NCBI GenBank assembly: GCA_003646305.1
Contig: QNFJ01000160.1
Span: 1 to 5,215 of the forward strand
DNA: 5,215 nucleotides
Direction: 5' to 3'
DNA from: Gammaproteobacteria bacterium
Lineage (GTDB): Bacteria; Pseudomonadota; Gammaproteobacteria; Methylococcales; UBA2780
Shown: positions 1 to 5,215 of the stretch, piece by piece
Numbering within the stretch: position 1 is the first letter of the stretch
How the letters are laid out: each line of letters begins with the position of its first letter
Translations under genes and position numbers: made by a program
The notes under the pieces: model-generated
Told to the model about the DNA's origin: nothing
Database searches by the model: none
What the model saw: only the letters and a program-made list of their open reading frames with translations

Positions 1-1014
1 ATTATGGTGAAGGGCAAGGCGCGCGCTTACCTTGCCGGTCCACCATTGCTTAAAGCCGCCACAGGTGAGATTGCAGAAGAGGAAGCGCTAGGTGGCGCAG
101 AAATGCATGCACGTGAATCAGGGCTGGCAGAACATTTAGCAGAAGATGATGCCCATGCGATCGAAATGGCACGTGAGGTGGTTAAAAGCCTGAATTGGAA
201 CGATCGCGTGCCACAACATCATGAGAAATCTTTTAAAGAACCCCGTTACGATATTGACGAATTGTGCGGCATTGTCCCGGCTGATTATCACAAGCCTTAT
301 GACTGCCGTGAAGTGATCGCGAGGCTGGTTGATGACTCTGATTTTGTAGAATTCAAATCGAACTACGACCCTTTTACCATCTGCGGTTATGCCGAAATTG
401 AAGGCCAGCCGTGTGGGTTGATTGGTAACAATGGCCCGATTACCAACAAAGGTGCTGGTAAGGCGACACAGTTTATCCAGCTCTGCTGTCAGGCAGGTAA
501 ACCGATTATCTTTTTGCAGAACACGACCGGATTTATTGTTGGCGCACAACATGAGCAAGAGGGGATGATCAAAAATGGTGCGAAATTAATTCAGGCGGTT
601 TCCAACGCAACGGTTCCACGGATAACGCTCAATATTGGTGGCGCATTTGGTGCGGGTAACTACGCCATGTCGGGGCGCTCCTTTGAGCCGGACTTTCTCT
701 TTGCCTGGCCGACGAACACACTTTCGGTAATGGGTGGAGAGCAAGCTGCAACGGTGATGTCGATTGTCTATGAGAATAAGCAAAAGGCGAAAAAAGAGCC
801 GGTTGATGAGGCGCTTATGGAAAAACAGACAGAAGAGATTATTGATTACTACGCAGCTGTTTCATCGGCGCTTTATTGCACATCAAGAGTCTGGGATGAG
901 GGCATTATTGACCCTCGTAAAAGCCGTCGTTTATTAGCGGAGCTACTGGATATTTCCATGCGAGGTCGCCAAACGCGACTTGATTCGAACACCTTTGGTA
1001 TCGCGAGAATTTAA
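1..1014 (+). CDS. atuC: Acyl-CoA carboxylase carboxyltransferase (beta) subunit, probably geranyl-CoA carboxylase; 5' end cut by window edge
   Basis: This subunit transfers the carboxyl group from carboxybiotin on the partner alpha subunit (AtuF, two genes downstream) to the gamma carbon of an alpha,beta-unsaturated acyl-CoA, probably geranyl-CoA, in a cytoplasmic alpha6-beta6 complex. The reading frame is already open at base 1, and the ATG at base 4 falls inside a conserved block, so it is not the real start. The 337 residues present are the C-terminal part of a family usually near 535-540 residues, so about 200 are missing. Counting from the window edge, residues 10-36 carry the end of the N-terminal domain (LAGPPLLKAATGE, then LGGAEMH). 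The C-terminal crotonase-like domain starts near residue 80, with IGNNGPI at 141-147, NTTGFIVG at 174-181, FGAGN at 216-220 and MGGEQAA at 244-250. It ends in the typical FGIARI. Methylcrotonyl-CoA carboxylase beta is the alternative. I prefer the geranyl type because of the NNGPI pattern and the linked atuA. The family call is certain; the substrate is inferred. Confidence 0.9.
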   Translation: MMVKGKARAYLAGPPLLKAATGEIAEEEALGGAEMHARESGLAEHLAEDDAHAIEMAREVVKSLNWNDRVPQHHEKSFKEPRYDIDELCGIVPADYHKPYDCREVIARLVDDSDFVEFKSNYDPFTICGYAEIEGQPCGLIGNNGPITNKGAGKATQFIQLCCQAGKPIIFLQNTTGFIVGAQHEQEGMIKNGAKLIQAVSNATVPRITLNIGGAFGAGNYAMSGRSFEPDFLFAWPTNTLSVMGGEQAATVMSIVYENKQKAKKEPVDEALMEKQTEEIIDYYAAVSSALYCTSRVWDEGIIDPRKSRRLLAELLDISMRGRQTRLDSNTFGIARI

Positions 1015-1015
1015 G

Positions 1016-1831
1016 ATGCTTAAATTACCAAACACTGAAACCTTACTACTCAACCATTCAAATGGCCGTCTTTATGTGACGCTAAATCGTCCCGAACGAC
1101 GCAACGCAATGAACAACCTGATGAATCAGGAACTACACGATGTGGCTGATTTTCTTGCCGAGAGTGAGTTGGTTCGAGTGGTGATATTGCGGGGTGCGAA
1201 AGGACAATTTTGTGCGGGTGGGGATATTAAAGAGCGCAAGGCGCAAACTGATGCTGTCTCTGGAAGTAGTGATCCTGCACGTGATCGAAACGTTCGCTCT
1301 GGACAATTATTTAAAAAATTCTGGGAGCTACCACAAACATTAATCGCGGTTGTAGAAGGCGCTGCAATGGGCGGCGGTTTTGGACTGGCCTGCCTGGCAG
1401 ATCTAACCATTTTGCACAAAGAGGCTAAGTTGGGGATGCCGGAAACAACACTCGGCATTGCTCCGGCACAAATCGCTCCTTATGTGGTTAAACGAATTGG
1501 TTTAACGCGGGCAAAGCAACTGGCTTTAACCGGGCAAAGAATTAATGGTGAAAGAGCTTATGAGCTTGGAATCGGACAATACCTTGCTGAAACAATGGAT
1601 GAGCTGGAGAGCTTGTTAGCGTCGGTTGTAGAACAGGTTGAACGCTGTGGCCCAAAAGCGTGTGCGGCAACTAAAAAGATTATGCAGGAGGTGGGTAGCC
1701 GTGATAGTGAAGAGATGATCGAATTGGCAGCCACTATTTTTTCAGATCTCAATAGGCAGGGTGAGGGGCGAGAAGGGCACCTAGCGTTTGTGGAAAAGAG
1801 AAAGCCCGACTGGTTGAAGGAGCAATCATGA
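1016..1831 (+). CDS. atuE: Crotonase-family hydratase, probable isohexenylglutaconyl-CoA hydratase
   Basis: The likely reaction is addition of water to isohexenylglutaconyl-CoA, the product of the AtuC/AtuF carboxylase, giving 3-hydroxy-3-isohexenylglutaryl-CoA in the cytoplasm. The 271-residue length is normal for the crotonase family. Seen motifs are LNRPERRNAM near residue 24, the first oxyanion-hole block FCAGGDIKE (65-73), the second block AMGGGFGLAC (117-126), and MPETTLG, which supplies the catalytic glutamate E143. The other glutamate of classical enoyl-CoA hydratases (GGGxE) is glycine here (G123), as in the LiuC/AtuE branch. The stretch APAQIAPYVV and the ending EKRKPDW also fit that branch. 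The ATG at 1016 follows the atuC stop after one base with only a weak ribosome binding site (GAGAA), so translation is probably coupled to atuC. An in-frame TTG at 980 would add 12 unconserved residues inside atuC and is less likely. Methylglutaconyl-CoA hydratase (LiuC) of leucine breakdown is the alternative, disfavoured by the neighbours. Confidence 0.85.
   Translation: MLKLPNTETLLLNHSNGRLYVTLNRPERRNAMNNLMNQELHDVADFLAESELVRVVILRGAKGQFCAGGDIKERKAQTDAVSGSSDPARDRNVRSGQLFKKFWELPQTLIAVVEGAAMGGGFGLACLADLTILHKEAKLGMPETTLGIAPAQIAPYVVKRIGLTRAKQLALTGQRINGERAYELGIGQYLAETMDELESLLASVVEQVERCGPKACAATKKIMQEVGSRDSEEMIELAATIFSDLNRQGEGREGHLAFVEKRKPDWLKEQS
1816..1822 (+). promoter_or_regulatory. Ribosome binding site of atuF
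   Basis: GAAGGAG is a near-consensus Shine-Dalgarno sequence lying inside the last codons of atuE, 5 bases before the ATG at 1828. It fixes the atuF start and shows that atuF is translated efficiently despite the 4-base overlap with atuE. It is the strongest ribosome binding site in the window. Confidence 0.85.
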
Positions 1832-3789
1832 CTAATTTCAACACATTGCTGATCGCCAATCGAGGTGAGATTGCGGTACGGATTATTAAAACAGCAAAAG
1901 AGATGGGTTATGAAACGGTGGCAATTTATAGCGAGGCCGATAGCGATTCACCTCATGTTGCACTGGCCGACCAGGCTGTTTGTATCGGTGCCGCAGCGGT
2001 TGATCAATCTTATTTGAATATCGATAAAATTCTCTTTGCCGCCGAACGAACAGGTGCGGATGCGATTCATCCAGGTTATGGGTTTTTATCTGAATCGGCT
2101 GAATTTGCGGAACGCTGCGAGGTGGCTGGCCTCTGCTTTATCGGTCCCGATTCGAATGCGATTTCTCTGATGGGCAATAAGACCATTGCACGTCAAAAAA
2201 TGTCCGGCAAGGCTGTCCCTTTGGTGCCCGGTTACGATGGGCCATCGGGTGATGAGGCCGTCTTGCAGCGAGAAGCCGAACGGATTGGTTACCCGGTCAT
2301 GGTCAAGGCTGCCGCAGGTGGTGGTGGGCGTGGCATTCGTATTGTCAGGGAGCCACAGAAACTTCTTTCAGAAGTGGCCTCGGCAAGCGCTGAAGCACTG
2401 AGCAGTTTTGGTTCATCTGAGCTGTTACTCGAAAAATGCGTGGAACAGGCGCGTCATATTGAAATTCAGATTTTTGCTGATCAGGCAGGTAATACTCTCT
2501 ATCTAGGTGAGCGTGATTGTTCCATGCAACGGCGTAATCAAAAGGTAATCGAAGAATCACCTGCGCCGATGATGGATGAGGCGCTACGCAAAAAGATGGG
2601 TGAAGCAGCGGTGGCAGCGGCAAAAGCGGTCAATTATGTCGGTGCCGGAACGGTTGAATTTTTGGTCTCCCAAGAGCGAGAGTTTTACTTTTTAGAAATG
2701 AATACGCGTTTGCAGGTAGAGCATCCTGTAACAGAAATGGTGACAGGACTGGATCTGGTTGAGTGGCAATTGCGAGTTGCAGCAGGAGAGCCATTACCGC
2801 TAAAACAGGATGAGATTAAATTACGAGGTCATGCCATAGAGGTTCGCCTTTATGCAGAAGATTGCGAGGCGGGGTTTGTGCCTCAGACCGGCAAAATTCT
2901 CGAATGGAATAGACCGGAAGGAGAAGGTATCCGGGTCGATGAGGGGATCATAAAAGGACAAGAGATTAGCCCTTATTATGATTCTATGCTGGCAAAATTA
3001 ATTGCTTATGGCAGTACACGAGATGAGGCGCTGCAACGATTAAGGCGGGCATTGAAGGGAACGGTTTTATTGGGTCTGGAAACGAACAGGGAGTTTCTGT
3101 TAAAACTCATTGAAGATCCGGTGTTTAAGGCAGGAAATGCGACAACACGGTATATAGAAGAGCAGTTTTTGCCCACCCAGGAAAGGGGTGAGGCGCAATT
3201 ACCCAGTGAATCACTTTGGGCGCTGGCGGCGATATTGTTATCGCGAACAATTGGCGCAAGAGGTTGGCGGAGTACCGGTGTTTTGAGCTGGCCGGTTAGG
3301 CTCGATTGCGAAGCGCTATCGCGAGACTTTTCTGTTTCGCTTCAGGGGCAAATTTATCGAGTGGAAAACGATCGCTCTGAAACAGTACAAATCATCATTC
3401 TTGAAGAAAAAGGAAGCCAATTAAGTGTGTTGATTGATGAGATTCAGCTTCAGCTGTTTGTTGCGCAAGATGAGTCTCAACGACTCTATATGGGTAGTCG
3501 ATCAGAAACAGCACTGTTTGAGAAATTATCTTTTTCAGAAAAAAAGGCTGATGAGGAGATGGGAGCAAATCTGCTTGCACCGATGAGTGGGCGTATTGCC
3601 GAGGTTAAGGTTGAAGTCGGCAGGCAGGTTAAAAAGGGAGAGCTGTTGGTTGTTCTGGAGTCGATGAAAATGTTTCAGGAGCTAACCGCGCAGGAGTCGG
3701 GTGCCGTGAGTGCAGTTTATGTTGAACAAGATAGCCAGGTTGAAGTGGGTGCTGCTTTGATTGATATAACGGCTGAAGAGAAGGGATAG
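1828..3789 (+). CDS. atuF: Acyl-CoA carboxylase alpha subunit (biotin carboxylase plus biotin carrier), probably geranyl-CoA carboxylase
   Basis: This subunit carboxylates its own biotin using ATP and bicarbonate and hands the carboxyl group to the AtuC subunit. At 653 residues it has the normal length for methylcrotonyl/geranyl-CoA carboxylase alpha. The N-terminal biotin carboxylase domain (1 to about 113) opens with LLIANRGEIAVRI and includes HPGYGFLSE. The ATP-grasp domain (about 114-320) carries K118 in MGNK, K160, the glycine-rich loop AAAGGGGRG (161-169), E277, E290 and N292-T-R294-L-Q-V-E298-H-P. The C-terminal lid (about 333-445) includes GHAIEVR with R340. These match E. coli AccC K116, K159, E276, E288, R292, E296 and R338, so the enzyme should be active. 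Residues about 450-575 are the poorly conserved domain that docks the beta subunit. The biotin carrier domain (about 580-650) has APMSG at 584-588 and ESMKM with biotinyl lysine K614. Its position between atuE and atuA points to geranyl-CoA. The leucine-pathway enzyme LiuD is the close alternative. Confidence 0.93.
   Translation: MTNFNTLLIANRGEIAVRIIKTAKEMGYETVAIYSEADSDSPHVALADQAVCIGAAAVDQSYLNIDKILFAAERTGADAIHPGYGFLSESAEFAERCEVAGLCFIGPDSNAISLMGNKTIARQKMSGKAVPLVPGYDGPSGDEAVLQREAERIGYPVMVKAAAGGGGRGIRIVREPQKLLSEVASASAEALSSFGSSELLLEKCVEQARHIEIQIFADQAGNTLYLGERDCSMQRRNQKVIEESPAPMMDEALRKKMGEAAVAAAKAVNYVGAGTVEFLVSQEREFYFLEMNTRLQVEHPVTEMVTGLDLVEWQLRVAAGEPLPLKQDEIKLRGHAIEVRLYAEDCEAGFVPQTGKILEWNRPEGEGIRVDEGIIKGQEISPYYDSMLAKLIAYGSTRDEALQRLRRALKGTVLLGLETNREFLLKLIEDPVFKAGNATTRYIEEQFLPTQERGEAQLPSESLWALAAILLSRTIGARGWRSTGVLSWPVRLDCEALSRDFSVSLQGQIYRVENDRSETVQIIILEEKGSQLSVLIDEIQLQLFVAQDESQRLYMGSRSETALFEKLSFSEKKADEEMGANLLAPMSGRIAEVKVEVGRQVKKGELLVVLESMKMFQELTAQESGAVSAVYVEQDSQVEVGAALIDITAEEKG
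3781..3786 (+). promoter_or_regulatory. Probable ribosome binding site of atuA
   Basis: AAGGGA, in the last coding codons of atuF, stands 8 bases before the ATG at 3795, a suitable Shine-Dalgarno spacing. A second purine run, GGAG at 3791-3794, touches the ATG and is too close to serve it. An in-frame GTG at 3789 would sit only 2 bases from AAGGGA, so the spacing favours the ATG. Confidence 0.5.
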
Positions 3790-3794
3790 TGGAG

Positions 3795-5215
3795 ATGAGA
3801 AAAATTAGGATTGGTGGTGCGTCGGGTTATTGGGGAGATAGTGCATACGCGACGGAGCAGTTGTTGGAAAAAGGTGAAGTTGATTACCTGGTCTACGACT
3901 ACTTGGCCGAGGTGACGATGTCACTGCTTGCCAATGCACGATCCAAATCAGATCAATTAGGCTACGCAACCGATTTTGTGCAGCAGATCTTAAAACCCAA
4001 CCTAAAAAATATCTCAGAGCGGGGCGTTAAAGTGATTGCCAATGCGGGTGGCGTAAACCTGTCGGCCTGTCAGAAAGCAATTCAAAGCATTCTGGATGAG
4101 CAGGGCATTCAGCTCAAGGTGGGGATTGTCAGTGGCGATAATTTGTTATCGCGAGCGGGTGAGTTTAGAGAAGAGGGTGTCACTGAAATGGCAACCGGCG
4201 AAGCTTTTCCCGAAAAGCTAGCTAGCATAAATGCTTATTTGGGTGCGTTCCCTATTGCTGCTGCTTTAGATGCAGGTGCAGATATTGTTATTACAGGACG
4301 GGTGGTTGATTCTGCGACAACGCTTGGGCTGCTCATTCATGAATATGGTTGGTCTACGAATGATCATGACAAGCTGGCGATGGGTTCTCTAGCGGGTCAT
4401 TTGATCGAGTGTGGTTGTCAGGTAACTGGGGGTAATTTTACTGATTGGCAAGATAGTTGTGATGGCTGGGCCGACATGGGGTATCCCATCGTTGAGTGTG
4501 AGGAAAATGGTCAGTTTGTGGTGACTAAACCGGATCAGACTGGAGGCCTTGTCTCTTCATTAACGGTATCAGAACAGCTGGTTTATGAAATTGGCGACCC
4601 ACAGGCCTATTTTCTGCCTGATGTGGTGTGTGATTTTTCAGCCGTGACATTGACTGAAGAGGGGGCTAACCGTGTATTGGTACAGGGTGCAAGGGGTGCA
4701 GCGGCAACCGATCAATACAAAGTGTCGGCCACCTATTTAGATGGGTATCGTGCCACCTATACGCAGTTAATTACCGGATTTGAGGCGACTAGCAAAGCAC
4801 AGGTCACCGCAGAGGCAGTTTTAAAGCGCTGCAAAGGGTTATTTGAAAGGCTCGGTTATGGGGATTTCAGGCAAAGCTCAATTAGTTTATTGGGAGCGAA
4901 TGCACTTTGGAATCCTGCTCATTTTAAAGTGCCAGAGCAGTTGCAGGAAATTGTCCTGCGGATAGCGGTTCATCACGACAAACGTGAGGCTGTCTCGCTT
5001 TTCTCCAGAGAAGTGATGGGGGTAATCCTGAATATGACAGGTGGACGTTGTGCAGCCGGTGCAACAGGGCGACCAAAGGTTTCCCCTGTGATTCGTCTCT
5101 ATTCATTTTTACTGGATAAAGAGAAAGTTTCTGGCGCAGTTGATGTAGAGGGGCAGTCGGTTTCATACCGACAGGTAAAAGGGGTTCCTTTTGATGCCGA
5201 AGCGATTGAGCGCCC
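3795..5215 (+). CDS. atuA: AtuA family protein (formerly DUF1446), acyclic terpene utilization; 3' end beyond window
   Basis: AtuA belongs to a conserved cytoplasmic family found with geranyl-CoA carboxylase genes and linked to growth on citronellol and geraniol; its reaction is, to my knowledge, not established. The frame is open for 473 codons from the ATG at 3795 to the window edge, with no stop or frameshift. No signal peptide or membrane segment is visible. Conserved blocks are the glycine-rich start IGGASGYWGDS (6-16), DYLVYDYLAEVTMS (30-43), VIANAGGVN (80-88), NAYLGAFPIAAALDAGADIV (146-165), ITGRVVDSA (166-174), GHLIECGCQVTGG (201-213), TKPDQTGGLVS (244-254), EIGDPQAYFLPDVVCDFS (265-282) and KVSATYLDGYR (309-319). 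These cover the AtuA domain. The last residues enter the link to the small C-terminal ferredoxin-like domain seen in longer family members, so the rest lies past base 5215. The start is 5 bases after the atuF stop, so the gene belongs to the same transcript. Family assignment is strong; any catalytic role is open. Confidence 0.92.
   Translation, partial: MRKIRIGGASGYWGDSAYATEQLLEKGEVDYLVYDYLAEVTMSLLANARSKSDQLGYATDFVQQILKPNLKNISERGVKVIANAGGVNLSACQKAIQSILDEQGIQLKVGIVSGDNLLSRAGEFREEGVTEMATGEAFPEKLASINAYLGAFPIAAALDAGADIVITGRVVDSATTLGLLIHEYGWSTNDHDKLAMGSLAGHLIECGCQVTGGNFTDWQDSCDGWADMGYPIVECEENGQFVVTKPDQTGGLVSSLTVSEQLVYEIGDPQAYFLPDVVCDFSAVTLTEEGANRVLVQGARGAAATDQYKVSATYLDGYRATYTQLITGFEATSKAQVTAEAVLKRCKGLFERLGYGDFRQSSISLLGANALWNPAHFKVPEQLQEIVLRIAVHHDKREAVSLFSREVMGVILNMTGGRCAAGATGRPKVSPVIRLYSFLLDKEKVSGAVDVEGQSVSYRQVKGVPFDAEAIER
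4135..4152 (+). repeat. Perfect inverted repeat (7-bp arms, 4-base loop) inside atuA
   Basis: GCGATAA and TTATCGC pair perfectly around the loop TTTG, inside the codons for residues about 114-120 of atuA. No T-run follows, so it is not an intrinsic terminator. A weaker relative, GCGATA-N4-TATCGC, occurs at 3229-3244 inside atuF. Both may be chance results of codon choice. Confidence 0.35.

Noticed and set aside
4..6. ATG at base 4 as the start of the carboxyltransferase gene
   Set aside because: The frame is open at base 1 and the ATG lies just before the conserved LAGPPLLKAATGE block, about 200 residues into the usual protein. The gene is cut by the window edge.
136..558. 140-codon open frame on the minus strand
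   Set aside because: It lies fully antisense to the conserved carboxyltransferase, and its translation resembles no family I recognise.
980..1015. TTG at 980 as the start of the hydratase gene
   Set aside because: It would add 12 residues with no family resemblance, encoded within the end of atuC, and has no clear ribosome binding site. The ATG at 1016 gives the normal N-terminus.
1126..1458. 110-codon open frame on the minus strand
   Set aside because: It is antisense to the hydratase motifs. The serine- and proline-rich translation is typical of a reverse-strand shadow.
2345..2623. 92-codon open frame on the minus strand
   Set aside because: It is antisense to the ATP-grasp domain of atuF, with no ribosome binding site noted and no recognisable family.
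1..3789. Leucine/isovalerate (liu) operon reading of the first three genes
   Set aside because: It is possible by family resemblance, but the linked atuA, the NNGPI loop and the absence of adjacent isovaleryl-CoA dehydrogenase or liuE genes in the window favour atu. It is kept as the alternative and not fully excluded.
3789..3797. GTG at 3789 as the start of atuA
   Set aside because: It overlaps the atuF stop and sits only 2 bases from the AAGGGA site. The ATG at 3795 has better spacing and gives the usual short N-terminus before IGGASG.
4135..4152. Inverted repeat in atuA as a transcription terminator
   Set aside because: The stem is short, there is no T-run after it, and it lies in the middle of an intact gene.
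4924..5166. 80-codon open frame on the minus strand
   Set aside because: It is antisense to atuA, which stays open across this region and matches its family.

Overview
The window lies wholly inside one tightly packed, forward-strand operon for catabolism of branched, unsaturated acyl-CoAs. Four genes fill it: a biotin-dependent acyl-CoA carboxylase carboxyltransferase (beta) subunit cut by the left edge, a crotonase-family hydratase, a complete biotin carboxylase/biotin carrier (alpha) subunit, and an AtuA-family (formerly DUF1446) protein cut by the right edge. The combination of a methylcrotonyl/geranyl-type carboxylase, a 3-methylglutaconyl/isohexenylglutaconyl-type hydratase and AtuA is the signature of the acyclic terpene utilization (atu) pathway known from Pseudomonas. 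The genes are best read as atuC, atuE, atuF and atuA.

Layout: atuC ends at 1014. One base separates its stop from the atuE start at 1016. The atuE stop overlaps the atuF start by 4 bases (ATGA at 1828-1831) behind a strong ribosome binding site. The atuF stop at 3789 is followed after 5 bases by the atuA start at 3795, and atuA stays open to the end of the window. No intergenic stretch exceeds 5 bases, so there is no room for a promoter, terminator or RNA gene between genes, and I saw none within them. Nothing on the minus strand looks like a real gene.

How the genes work together: in the Pseudomonas pathway citronellol or geraniol is oxidised to geranyl-CoA. AtuC and AtuF form the carboxylase that adds CO2 to the gamma methyl group, giving isohexenylglutaconyl-CoA. 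AtuE hydrates that product, and a lyase encoded elsewhere then removes acetate. AtuA is a conserved companion of this pathway whose reaction is, to my knowledge, not established. The close relatives acting in leucine breakdown (methylcrotonyl-CoA carboxylase and methylglutaconyl-CoA hydratase) are the main alternative reading for the first three genes. AtuA and several residue patterns argue against it.

Organism: probably a Gram-negative proteobacterium, most likely a gammaproteobacterium. This rests on the protein family resemblance and a moderate G+C content (about 48 percent in four hand-counted lines), well below that of Pseudomonas. The gene order C-E-F-A also differs from the A-B-C-D-E-F-G-H order of Pseudomonas aeruginosa. 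The genus cannot be told from this sequence. Apart from AtuA being of unknown biochemical role, the window is a fairly ordinary catabolic operon, and I found no new defence, mobile or regulatory system in it.
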